Shown here piece after piece: positions 13,618 through 31,371 of a stretch of 64,000 nucleotides of DNA (positions are counted from its first letter, which is position 1; each line of letters starts with the position of its first letter). The notes under the pieces are model-generated. The model was not told the DNA's origin. It searched no databases and saw only the letters and a list, made by a program, of their open reading frames with translations. The position numbers and the translations under genes are program-made. The stretch is from Eudorina sp. 2006-703-Eu-15 (taxonomy: Eukaryota > Chlorophyta > Chlorophyceae > Chlamydomonadales > Volvocaceae), in assembly GCA_003117195.1 (NCBI GenBank), contig BDSI01000015.1, positions 559,001 through 623,000 on the forward strand. The letters are read 5' to 3'.

Positions 13618-15464
13618 TGTGCACGCACACACAAGTAAGCAGTTAAGCAAGCAGCGAACGACGAACTCCAAAAAAGACGGTCAGGCAGACAGATAGACCG
13701 CCCTCGCACTCAACGTACACCCTGATGAATGTTGCATGTTGCTTGCACTCCTCCTTTTGTTACAACATTATTACGTTGAATGTGGCTCGCTCGCTCAACA
13801 CTCCAGCACGCACGCAACCAACGAAGCCGGCGGCTCAAACACTCCAGCAGCCAACGCGCGAAGCACGTACGCATGGCCCCATCCAGCACATGTGCAGAAA
13901 CGCCGGCGGCGTACAAGAAACCATATAAACCATACATGCACCCTACTAACCCTACATACATGTAATACATGTCGGTGCACCAGGCCTGCTAGTAATGCCC
14001 TAAATGCACTCCGTCGTATATCGACTAGTCATTTTGCGCAATGACTGATTACGATTATGTGCGGATGGCTGGCCGTCAACCGGCGCAGCGGCGGCATGGT
14101 GAGGGCGGGTGGTAGCACTACTGCTCACGGAATACGAACATAATAAATGGCCGTACCCCGCATGTACGTACTTGGATTCATTGTCGTCGACGTCGTCATC
14201 AGAATCGCCGTTCTCCTGTTCCTTCTCGGTCTCCTTGATGAATCCCGGTCGGCCAACGTAGAAGAAACCCTCGCTATGGAAGCGAGTGATGACATCCGCG
14301 GAGACGACTCGGGCGGAGTCGGCGGGCTTGGAGACTGCGCGTACATTCATCGACGGTAACACATTTGCACGCAAGCATCATTATTGCCAATTTAAACATC
14401 ATTGATTGCGTGTGTGCACGGCGGCTCGCTGGTACCGTTGTCTGAAGCGACGAAGTGAGTGTATGTCAGTCATTTCATCAGAAGAACGCACGGAAACAAA
14501 TTCTGCGCGCGATCTATCGACCAAACAAGGAACACATACAGCAATTGATGAGACTGCGAGTACTGCGAGCACATCGATAGATGCACTAGCTACATACGCA
14601 CCACATTTGTACGTACGTAGTTCGTTGCTGTGGACGCAAAAGACAGCGGACTTATCTGATATCTAAGGTTTATTACTTGATTGATTGGCAGGTAGCTAAC
14701 GTGCAGCGTGGTGGATCTTGTTTGCCGAGCGGATGGCGGGTGCCTAGCTAGGGTGCGTGTAGTGCGTGTGTAAATGTATGAAATGTATGGCTGGCCATTC
14801 ATCATTCGCTTGAGCATACATCACGGATGCCCGCACATACGTACGTACCTTCAGCAGGCTCGGCTGGCTTGGGGATGAGCTGCAAGAAGTTGGGCTTGCT
14901 CTTAGCAGCAGCCTCAGCACTCCCGCCGGCGGCCCGCTTCGCAGCAACGGCGGCCGCGGCGGAGCCTGAAGGAGCGCCCGAAGCAGCCACCAGCGTGGCT
15001 CCCTTGCCCAGCTGGCAACGCGCCAGGCAGTCGTTGTAGAAGGGCAGGCCCGTCTCCGCATCCACCACAGGGGCGTACGCCAGCGAGCAGGTAGAGCAGC
15101 GGGCTCCTTCATCATCACCTATTCCACGCAGATAGTTTATCGGGCACAAAGAATCCAGCAGAGTTAAATGCGCGGCAAGGTCCTGGATGGAGCCCCATCG
15201 CTCAAGGAAGCACGCGGCGGTGCGCATATACATGCCATGCATAACAACTAACCAAGCAAGCAAGATCCGGCCGCCGTATTTAAGATATTTTGCAATATCT
15301 GCTGCAGGAAATAATTTAATGCGTGGATACATAAATTGTGGATACATAAATATCGCTCCTGCGTCCCATGCGTCCGCATCCGAATGAACGGACCTACCTG
15401 CGGCGACGGCCAAAGCCACCATAAGCGCTAGCAGCGCAGTCGTCTTCCATAGCACCGTCATCAT

Positions 15465-17466
15465 GGCTGCTGAATGGGTGTGCTGAGGGTGCATCAAGTT
15501 GCAAAGTTGACGGAACGAGCGCACGCAGATGGTGGTGAATTACGTATGTTCGTGTAGCAAGTCATAAGCCAGAGTCGGTGCACTATTGGATATTTGTCTA
15601 TGCTAAGAGGTATCGAATGAACAAGATGAGGGTGCACTCGGTGCACGCAAGCAACTACGTAACGCGACACCTACGTACCTCCGGCGGGGTTAGCGGGGTG
15701 CAAGGTGGCCCCAACAGCGTTACTGCGTGAATTTCCCTGCAATATGTAGAGCAGAGAATAATTTTCTTCTTACTTCAGGTTTGCAGGGCCGGCACATTTA
15801 AAGATGTGCGGTGCCGCCCGCCAGAGACGCCCGTGAAAGTACGACACGAACTGGGGCCCCGGCGGGTATGTCATCAATCTCGGAATACGTACTCGAAAGC
15901 GAATCTGAGGAATTAATGAAGGTGCTACAGGAAGGTGAGCAAAATATCGAACGAGCTAAAATCATAAAAAAGATCATTATTGTAGTTTTTGTACTGCTTT
16001 GTATGCACAATTAGATAGTGGTAAAAAACAATGGATACGCCGGCGCCGCGTGCTGGTGTGACTAGAAATGGGTAATAAAGGAATATTATTGCACGCACCG
16101 TGTAGTCTACCTTTGTGTTAAATGTAGTAAATAATACGCGTCTGTGTAGTCTGTGGAACCTGCAAAGGACGCAGCTTGATTGCACCCGGCAGTTCGCTTG
16201 TATCGCTTGTTGGTTTAGTTAGGTTGCGTTGCTAGTTGTTTCTTACATTGGGTAACGTATCCACGTGCGTGTGGATACCTGCTGATGATGATGTAATATG
16301 CGTGCCGTGGATGGTTGCAGCAGAAACTGACATACAGCTTTAAAATTTCGCTCATGCGCATCTATCTATCTTGCTTTGCGTGCGTGCGTGCTTGCAAACA
16401 AACCGGCATTCGTTCGTTCGTTCTATGTCAGCGCGAATGAAACGTGCGTGTGTATGTGTTTGCATTGACGTATGGAGTGTTCGTTGCTTACTATCTATCT
16501 AGGGTGACTACTGCGTACTTGTCACACTGGAAAAACAACGCAGGTAATGCGTGGCAAGGATCGGAGGAGCGAAGGTAACTGCATGTATGTGTGCTCCTTT
16601 TGTAGTTTTATTTGGCTCTACCAGAGGCCGGCAATGCGTATCTACAAATACCTACTTTGAAGTTTTGTGGGAGTATTACAATAATCAAATATACAAGCCT
16701 TGCCGAAAGCAGAAGGTGCGTGCCTTCAATGTCATCAGCCCAAGCCGCAAAGCAAGCATAATAATATTTCCGCGTGCGCGGCGGTGCCTACAACGTACGA
16801 GCGGACTGCTGCTCGGTTCAGTATGATTTACACATTTTGTTTACACGCAGAAGGTTCCTTACAGATTGCGACGGCTACGAATATTTTATTTCTTACAGAG
16901 ATAATAATACAAAACACGCACCCCGTCCTTTTGTTCGCTGCAAAATGAAAGAACGTACAATAATCTGTACAGTGATGTTGTTTCGATCCGTCGGTATGCA
17001 CACCATCATCCACACATGTATATGTACCCAGCCATACACCACTGCGTGCGAAACGGCGCGCGGCCCATATGCATCCAGCCGCTTTGAACGAACTTCGTGT
17101 ATTTCATATAACTAATAATATAACGCAGTAAGGGTATGGCGAGATGCAGTTGTTAAAAAAAAGTCTTTTGGTTATTGTGGGGTGGGGCTGGTGGCGCCGT
17201 CCGAGACAGATACATTGCAAAATGCATGTATGTCACCTCACTTGGACGAGCAATCAAATAAATGCAGCAGCTGTAATAGCAAATAAAGCTTGGATGGTAT
17301 GCAGCAGACCGATGTCAAATAAAGTCTGAATTGAATGGCTCAGTGCTGACTTCATTAGTGATGACCCGGACGATTGTTTATTTATGCGGGGCCCGGACGC
17401 GTGTCGTATTCAACGGGCGGTTCCTGGCGGTCGAGAGCATCAAACAGCAGTCAGTCAACAATGTGC
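15465..17466. other. 5' flank and spacer upstream of tandem gene 2
   Basis: Upstream region of the minus-strand gene; no promoter motif was recognised. It holds the short plus-strand reading frame 15868-16014 (MSSISEYVLESESEEL) shared with unit 1. The rest resembles the equivalent parts of units 1 and 3. Confidence 0.5.
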
Positions 17467-17619
17467 TTCCCGCACAGGTCAGAGGCTGCAGGTGGCCATG
17501 GCCACCTGCAGCCTCTGACCTGTGCGGGAAAATAGAATGGGCGTGATTACATACGCCATGCCACCTTAGCTACCTTAGCTAAGGTGGCATGGCGTATGTA
17601 ATCACGCCCATTCTATTTT
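17467..17619. repeat. Back-to-back foldback palindromes
   Basis: First palindrome 17467-17530: 64 bp, perfect, with no spacer, centred on GGCCATGGCC. Second palindrome: arms 17529-17571 and 17577-17619 (43 bp each) around a 5-nt loop. Unit 1 has only a single forward pass through the same sequence (about 7856-7916). The arrangement is what two successive template switches during replication would leave. Confidence 0.9.
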
Positions 17620-19056
17620 TGCTGACAGATGCATTAGATGCATGCTTCAAGGGGTTTATTTGAATAAATCATGTATCTGGGGCTGAAGTAGCAAATGTAT
17701 ATGCAGTATATAACATTAGTTGGGTAACTCAAGCCATATTGTTTTCTTATTACATAAGCATTCAGACGCGGCCTTGCTTGCCTGCTTATCGAGATATATA
17801 ATCGAGAACCTATCTATCTGTATGTGTAGATATGTATGCACGCATGACCGATGTACGTCGTGTGTAGTTGTTGTAGCAAGCACGACCAGCAAATAAAGGC
17901 AGGCGCGTGACATAATTGGGTTATTAGTTACAGCAACAGTGCACATTGATACTGATGACCAACCAAGTAGCTAAATCAAGCAAGTGACCACGCCGCCGCA
18001 TTGGAACGCGCCGTTGTCTCGCGAGTGGATGGGAGGGTCTGCTTGTTCAGCAGAACCAACAAACATCCAGCACGCAGCAACTAATAACGAAGCGCTCAGC
18101 ACGCACCAGCAGCATACATGCATGCTGATGTCAGCGAACATCAGCAAATCCGAAATAGATCGATTCGTCCTACGTTTCAATGCTACCGAGCTATACATCA
18201 CGCATGCACCGTGCGCTAGAAAAGAAATAAAGCCAGGCATTATACTGCTGCTGCAAGCAAGCAAGCACATACATGCATACGGATCGATCCCGGTCAAGGT
18301 AGGCGAGCTACGTACCATCGATCGGGCGCATATGCATGCATGCACGCAGCATGCAGTCGCTCGGTGTAATAATAGGAAACCGAACGCCCCGGCATACATG
18401 CATATCTACGTACTCGTCAGCAGCGATCAGCGTCCCCAAATCACACCAACTAGTGAACCCCGCCATCCAGATAGAGCGAGTAGTAGAGCACGCACGTACG
18501 AGCTTGGAAACCAGAGGCGCAAAGCATGCACGCACGATCGATTGAGGCCGCAGGGCTACGTAGGGGAGCAATACGGACAACGCGCGAGCGACGGTGGAAC
18601 GAGCTAGGCGAGCTAGGCGAACGAGGCGCCGCCGTACATGCATGTATGCGCACTAGCTAGCTAGCTAGCTAGCGCGCCGCCTGCGGCGCTCCCCCAGCTA
18701 GCATCACGCACCCAGCTGCTGCTGGATGTATGTCCGTACTGATGCGCACGTACGTATGTATGTCAAACTTCTGAAGGGCTCGCATCAATCAAGTACGTCC
18801 CTTGCGTCGGCGACTCAATCACAGATTATTGCATGCTTAATTAAAGTAGTAAATGTATGAAGGCGACGTATTTTTCCTCCTGCGTGCGTGCTGTTCACGC
18901 ACTGCTCCCTACGTTACATCGATGCAGATCTAAGGAACTAGCTTGATCGATTGCCTAATAACCGAAATATTACGGGCGTGGTCGGTGCTGCTGACCGCCG
19001 TCTCCCCGTCCATCCGTCCCTTCCCCCCGCGCGTCCTGGGGAACATGCACGGCTGC

Positions 19057-19061
19057 TTACA
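19057..19061 (-). terminator. Candidate TGTAA poly(A) signal, tandem gene 3
   Basis: TGTAA on the minus strand about 30 nt past the stop codon, matching copies 1 and 2. Confidence 0.45.
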
Positions 19062-19091
19062 TACAGCGAATCATGCATCATCAGCTGGTTA

Positions 19092-24822
<5,731 letters not shown>

Positions 24823-25236
24823 GGCTGCTGAATGGGTGTGCTGAGGGTGCATCAAGTTGCAAAGTTGACGGAACGAGCGCACGCAGATGGTGGTGAATTA
24901 CGTATGTTCGTGTAGCAAGTCATAAGCCAGAGTCGGTGCACTATTGGATATTTGTCTATGCTAAGAGGTATCGAATGAACAAGATGAGGGTGCACTCGTT
25001 GCACGCAAGCAACTACGTAACGCGACACCTACGTACCTCCGGCGGGGTTAGCGGGGTGCAAGGTGGCCCCAACAGCGTTACTGCGTGAATTTCCCTGCAA
25101 TATGTAGAGCAGAGAATAATTTTCTTCTTACTTCAGGTTTGCAGGGCCGGCACATTTAAAGATGTGCGGTGCCGCCCGCCAGAGACGCCCGTGAAAGTAC
25201 GACACGAACTGGGGCCCCGGCGGGTATGTCATCAAT
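24823..25236. other. 5' flank of tandem gene 3
   Basis: Upstream region of the minus-strand gene, nearly identical to the region above tandem gene 2. No promoter motif was recognised. It ends where the TRIM insertion begins. Confidence 0.5.
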
Positions 25237-25241
25237 CTCGG

Positions 25242-25745
25242 TGTAGTAGGTGAGAGCTGGCAAAGGCTTCTCGAGATGCTGGGACAGTGCTTTGCACCGT
25301 ATTTGAGGAGCAGGGCCGACCATTGTACGACACCTACTACACTCCCCCCCTTCTGAAGGGGACCGTCCCGGGACCCTTTCGGCCCGAGACAACCAGCCAT
25401 GCTCGCCATCGCCAACCCTGAGCCGTGGGTTGATGAGGTCCACGTCACGTCGTGCCCCGGGACTGACACGCGCCTAGCCCATATTCGGGTTTTTCGAACA
25501 TGTAACCTTCTCCTAGTCATCTCACTACTATCTTCTTCCAGAACCTCTAGACTGTCGTCCTCTGGCGCGGTCGCATTTCGCCGTCATCAGGGATCGAACT
25601 GGGGACTCTTAGGTCCACAGCCTAGGTTTTGGTCTCGATACCATATGTAGTAGGTGAGAGCTGGCAAAGGCTTCTCGAGATGCTGGGACAGTGCTTTGCA
25701 CCGTATTTGAGGAGCAGGGCCGACCATTGTACGACACCTACTACA
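25242..25745. mobile_element. TRIM: 504-bp miniature LTR element
   Basis: Two identical 100-bp terminal direct repeats (25242-25341 and 25646-25745) begin TGTAGTAGGTG and end CACCTACTACA, so they have the TG..CA ends of LTRs. They flank a 304-bp interior with no coding capacity. A 5-bp target duplication CTCGG lies at 25237-25241 and 25746-25750. Unit 2 has the uninterrupted site with a single CTCGG, which proves the insertion. Identical repeats mean it is recent. On the minus strand the right part of the interior (about 25575-25650) resembles a tRNA, with an ATCGAGACC D-arm-like segment, a GTG-type anticodon loop and an AGTTCGATCCC T-arm-like segment. A primer-binding site was not identified. 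Confidence 0.93.
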
Positions 25746-25750
25746 CTCGG

Positions 25751-27640
25751 AATACGTACTCGAAAGCGAATCTGAGGAATTAATGAAGGTGCTACAGGAA
25801 GGTGAGCAAAATATCGAACGAGCTAAAATCATAAAAAAGATCATTATTGTAGTTTTTGTACTGCTTTGTATGCACAATTAGATAGTGGTAAAAAACAATG
25901 GATACGCCGGCGCCGCGTGCTGGTGTGACTAGAAATGGGTAATAAAGGAATATTATTGCACGCACCGTGTAGTCTACCTTTGTGTTAAATGTAGTAAATA
26001 ATACGCGTCTGTGTAGTCTGTGGAACCTGCAAAGGACGCAGCTTGATTGCACCCGGCAGTTCGTTCGCTTGTATCGCTTGTTGGTTTAGTTAGGTTGCGT
26101 TGCTAGTTGTTTCTTACATTGGGTAACGTATCCACGTGCGTGTGGATACCTGCTGATGATGATGTAATATGCGTGCCGTGGATGGTTGCAGCAGAAACTG
26201 ACATACAGCTTTAAAATTTCGCTCATGCGCATCTATCTATCTTGCTTTGCGTGCGTGCGTGCTTACAAACAAACCGGCATTCGTTCGTTCGTTCTATGTC
26301 AGCGCGAATGAAACGTGCGTGTGTATGTGTTTGCATTGACGTATGGAGTGTTCGTTGCTTACTATCTATCTAGGGTGACTACTGCGTACTTGTCACACTG
26401 GAAAAACAACGCAGGTAATGCGTGGCAAGGATCGGAGGAGCGAAGGTAACTGCATGTATGTGTGCTCCTTTTGTAGTTTTATTTGGCTCTACCAGAGGCC
26501 GGCAATGCGCACCTACATAGACGTGCTTTGAAGTTTTGTGGGAGTATTACAATAATCAAATATACAAGCCTTGCCGAAAGCAGAAGGTGCGTGCCTTCAA
26601 TGTCATCAGCCCAAGCCGCAAAGCAAGCATAATAATATTTCCGCGTGCGCGGCGGTGCCTACAACGTACGAGCGGACTGCTGCTCGGTTCAGTATGATTT
26701 ACACATTTTGTTTACACGCAGAAGGTTCCTTACAGATTGCGACGGCTACGAATATTTTATTTCTTACAGAGATAATAATACAAAACACGCACCCCGTCCT
26801 TTTGTTCGCTGCAAAATGAAAGAACGTACAATAATCTGTACAGTGATGTTGTTTCGATCCGTCGGTATGCACACCATCATCCACACATGTATATGTACCC
26901 AGCCATACACCACTGCGTGCGAAACGGCGCGCGGCCCATATGCATCCAGCCGCTTTGAACGAACTTCGTGTATTTTACATAACGCAGTAACGAAATGTAT
27001 GGCGAAATGCAGTTGTCTTTGAATTATTGTGGGCTGGTGGCAGCGTCCGAGCGAGACAGATAGATTGATCGCAAAATGCATGCATGCTATCTCACTCGGA
27101 CAAGCAAATGCAACTGTAATAAGTAAAACCTGGATAGTATGCAGCAGGCCGATATCAAATAAAGTCTGAATCGCTCAGTGCCAAGATTGATGCTGAGTTA
27201 CTGACCCGGACGATTGTTTATTTATGCGGGGCCCGGATGCGTGTCGTATTCAACGGGCGGTTTCTGGCGGGCGAGAGCATTATGCAGCCATGCGCTATCA
27301 AACAGCAGTCAGTCAATAATTTGCTTCAAGCACAGGTCAGAGGAAAATTTACTATCGAAATAAGTCGTTTATTCACTGCGCATTGCATAAAAGGGACATA
27401 AACCTACCCGAGGTCGGCATAGCTGCAGGTGGCATGGCGTATTATGTCATCACGCGCTACAGGCACGCGCGTTCTATTTTTGCTGGCAGATGAATGATTC
27501 AAAGGGTGTATTTGAATTATTAAATATTTGTATCTGCTGCTGAAGTAACAAATGTATTTGCTGTATATGTAGCTACATTAGTTGGGTCACCCAAGCCATA
27601 TTGTATTCTTACATATAAAGGCATTTCAGATGCGGCCTTT
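25751..27640. other. Spacer upstream of the TRIM, end of unit 3
   Basis: Non-coding by inspection. It continues unit 3 homology, including the remainder of the short reading frame split by the TRIM. At about 27344-27425 an insertion of roughly 80 bp relative to unit 1 is present. Confidence 0.5.
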
Positions 27641-29985
27641 CTTGCTTGCTGGTCCCGCTTGATTGGTCCCGATTGGTCTTCGCGGCCGTTCTGGTCAACA
27701 CCGCAGATACGCGCGCACAAATAGCGCAACTGCTTCTTAGAAATATACCAAGTTACTCCGTTCAGCTCTTGGCGCTTTATTTGGCGCGCGAATGAAGGCA
27801 GGAGTAAAAGGAGTAGAAGGAGGAGATTAGAGATTTATAGAATCCTTTGTATTATTATGTGTCAATTATGGTTACATATGACGGTTGCTATCGAAATCAG
27901 CAGCTAGCGTGCGCGAATTGCTTGATGGCGCTTTGCAGTATGTGACTTATCAACACAGCAGGCACGTAGACACACAGAGCCAGCCCACCCCATATACGCA
28001 CGTTCGTACGTACGCTCTGTGCAGTGTGCGTGTGGGTCTCTAGCCATTTCGTTGCTCTGCTCCCATGGAAACCTGCGGTACATGCGGTGCGTGCTCAAGG
28101 CGTACGGCGTGTACACATACATGTGTGAGCACGTGCGCATCATCCATTACATCCATCATGGCACGCAACGCCACGCGAACTGCTTCATTAATGGGTGGGC
28201 GGGGGATCCAGCCATCCCCGAACGATGGCCGCGGCGTATTGATAGGCTCAGCGAGCCTCCGTCACCGCGCCTGGCCCCTTCACAATCCACGCTTGAGTTT
28301 GCCCAGCGTAGCATTAGCATTATCATTAGTGGGCAGGTATGTATGCAATCGATCGATTTAAGCAAGGCAAGGAATAATGCGTGCAGGGAATACTACTGAT
28401 AAACCCAACGGTACATTGTCGTACAGTGTCCGTACCCGTCCATCCATGCCTACATATCCCACGTTCTGCCACTCCTGCTTTTTGCCGCGCCACCACCTTA
28501 GGAACCTGTTCGTTTTTAGCTTGCCTGTGTAACGGTTGTTCCATTTGCTTCCCCCGGCGGCCTTGCCATACGCGTTTGTCCATCCCTTTCGTGTTCCCGC
28601 ATGACCGACCTCCACTTCTTCCGTGGACAACCGACGCTTATTATTCTACATCGCAGGACGGTAATCAATCCGTTTGCGCGCGTGAAGCTCTTCCTTGGTT
28701 GGTGTTTGCGGTCTGATTTGCGTCGCGGTGGTAGCGCGGTTGCCTTGCTCGCCGCACCTACTTGTGGTACGTAATTATTTTCTTGCAGGTTATTATATGT
28801 GTGGTAATAAGTATATATGCACTTGGGTTCGGTCGCGCCGGTTTCTTTCCTAAATACCAGTAATACTAATATAATAAATATAAATATAATATTAATTTAT
28901 TAGCAGGCTGTCGCATCGATCGATTGCTAGTCGTCGCAAGGCATCGTTGGCTCTGCAGGGCCCGGGTAGGCAGGCAGGTCAGTGCATGAGTTGTAAACTT
29001 ATGAATGGTGTTTCAGTCGATGAACCTACACCAACACCAGATAGGTCGCTGCTGCCCATAACCAGCTCTGCTGCACGCGCATATATATCATATGTAGGTA
29101 GAGACATATAGCGAGTTTCATTATTCCTCCGTCCGTCCGTCTATCTATCTGCTGTCTATCTCCATCCATCGAAAGGGCGGTGTCCGTCCGTACGTCGCTT
29201 GTTTGAGTCGTCGCGCTCGTCGTCTCGCTCCGCTCTACCGATATCAATTCGGTGGCTACGACATCTATATATCGACACAAGCTACATACCGACCGGCAGC
29301 AGCGGTACGCACCGTCCTAGCTAGAGTGCAGGCATGTAGCGCCCGCACCGGGGCGGGCCACGCCCCGTGGGCGCCCAAAATTTTCCGCGTATGGGACAAC
29401 CCGTGGGAGGACACGCCCGGGCGCCCAGGATCGTTTGTGTTAGGAATCGATACCAGCTGCGGAAGCGATCGAGATGTTTATCGAGATTTGCGGATGCGCG
29501 AGCGGTAAGCGGAAGTTGGCGGAAGTAAAGGTTTGACCTACGGCCACTGGCCCTGGTGTATTTTCCGAGCCGGAAATTAGGCAGAGTTTCGCTGCGAGGC
29601 CGTCAGGCCCAGGAAACGTTTGGTGCCTGTTTGTTTAATGGGAGAACGCAGACGGGGAAAGGAGACGTCGCGACGTAGACGTACTGTAGCGCAGTCTAGC
29701 GCAGATTGAAGGTGAAGGAGGAAGAAGGATAGCTGGGGAAAGCTGTCTGTGCCCGTGTTGTGGGACAGATGTGGGAAACAAAGTTCAAGCCGTTTGCTTA
29801 CAAGTACCGAAACACTCCAGAAATACTTGAGGGAATTAATCGTCCTCAAGGAGCGTGAGGGTTACGTCCCAGTGACCTTTTAGGTATGGTAACGATTTAC
29901 GACCGCTTCGCCACGACTAACAAACAACGGTCCGGCGGCGCCTTTTATATCAATCGTGCGCCCGCCATTCGTACAACTGCAGTAC

Positions 29986-30094
29986 TGACAACGTAATACA
30001 GGCCAGTGTGCAACGTAATGCATACTGGGTGCAACGTAATGCAGGCCAGCATGACGTCGACGCAGGCCACGAGGCCAAGTGAATTACGTTGTCA
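29986..30094. repeat. 109-bp element with 12-bp terminal inverted repeats
   Basis: TGACAACGTAAT at the left end and its exact reverse complement at the right end. Inside are direct repeats of CAACGTAAT(A/G)CA. It is too short to code. It could be a MITE-like remnant, but no clear target duplication was seen. Confidence 0.5.
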
Positions 30095-30142
30095 CAACAG
30101 CGGATAAAGTTGCTATTTATCAAACGTCACTCCACATCGACT

Positions 30143-30215
30143 GTTTTGCACCAGTCGTTAGGACAGCGCATTTCGCAGTCAAACGTCGCGGGTTCGAACC
30201 TCGGATGTCGCATCC
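30143..30215 (+). other. tRNA-like stretch (degenerate tRNA or SINE head)
   Basis: A perfect B-box-like GGTTCGAACC and an upstream A-box-like GTCGTTAGGACAG are spaced as in a tRNA. The T stem pairs at four of five positions, but the 3' acceptor has no 5' partner and the anticodon stem does not close. It is therefore probably a decayed tRNA or a pol III SINE head rather than a working tRNA. Confidence 0.35.
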
Positions 30216-31371
30216 GCACATCGGTTGCGCCTCTTTGCAACGTACACGGCAGATGTCTCGAGTTCAACTCACACGAACTGTATGTTATTTTGCTTGACCG
30301 TGCTCATCGTCGCGTGTCCGGACAACAATTATAACCTACGCGACGAAAACTGTCCGCCCAATTGCAACGGAACTCAGGAAAGTTCGCTACAGGCATCTAT
30401 CGATATCTGCTGCCAGCAGCTTCGCCAACTCATGAGGTCCGCCGTGCTAGCCTAGCTAGCCGCGCGAGGTCCTTATTAACGAACCATGATATATAGCATT
30501 TCGTGTGTTTCTAACGAATGACATGCATATGTGTCTCTGAACGGAAGGCCATACATGTTGCAAGTCCTTGAACTCGCATTGTGTTTTTTCCGTCAACAAG
30601 CAGCAGCAGCAGCCGGCACACGTCCGCACGCGCCGAAGCATAGTTCGCTGCTGGATAGCAACTAACTGCCACCAGCACTACTGCCTGCTGCCTGCTGGCT
30701 GGACATATGCATCGATCGATCGCCGACCTTACTTGCTTCCTATACATCCCATTACTACTCGTCGCAGATAGACAGCAGCGGAGCGTGTACGTCGGTTCAT
30801 CCAGGTCGCCAACCCGCACAATCAACAATAACATAGATAAGACAACCATCACGGTGAACGCACGCCTACATCTATCGATGCTCAAGTTGACGCTGCATTG
30901 CTGCTGCGTGTCAAGTTCCTGTAAGCCCATATGATAACCACGCACGCAGTACATACATATATAGGTCTCGCGCCCGCCCGCACGCACCTGGCTCGGCGCG
31001 TGCACGCGCTTGCGCACGTGTGCGGCGGCGGCGGCCATGCATGCAAGCACCTCTCGGTGCAGGTATGCATGTGTGTTCATCGACGCTAGCACATACTCCA
31101 TGCGTCCGTACGTGTCTGCTTCCTTACTTGCTTGTGTACGTGAATACATACGTAGTCGCGCGCGCGGGGAAAGATAGATAGAACGAAGCGACGGAGCGCA
31201 CAAGTCAGCAGCAATCACGGTAATTTATCTATCTGCAGCAGACTAGTCGTCGTCGACTGCAGACGCTCTACGTACGCGCAAACGACCCTTGGGTCTTCCA
31301 TCATTCCCACCACCAGCCATCCATGTGCAGGTAGGTGGTCTCAACCGCCACTTGATGTACAAGTTGAGTCA

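Larger units (their letters stand above)
27641..31371. other. Spacer between the tandem array and the SRCR protease gene
   Basis: No convincing gene. A minus-strand frame at 28358-28630 (basic and Trp-rich, with KWNNRYTGKLKTNRFLRWW) looks more protein-like than its surroundings but has no recognised homology or clear splice context. AT-rich sequence lies at 28855-28910, a GC-rich inverted stretch near 29350-29440, a small inverted-repeat element at 29986-30094, and a tRNA-like stretch at about 30143-30215. The strip 31200-31371 is the 3' flank of the SRCR gene; no TGTAA was found close to its stop. Confidence 0.5.

Noticed and set aside
30511..31218. 235-aa minus-strand frame
   Set aside because: Composition follows local low-complexity DNA, with no domain, no splice context and no similarity to neighbouring genes.
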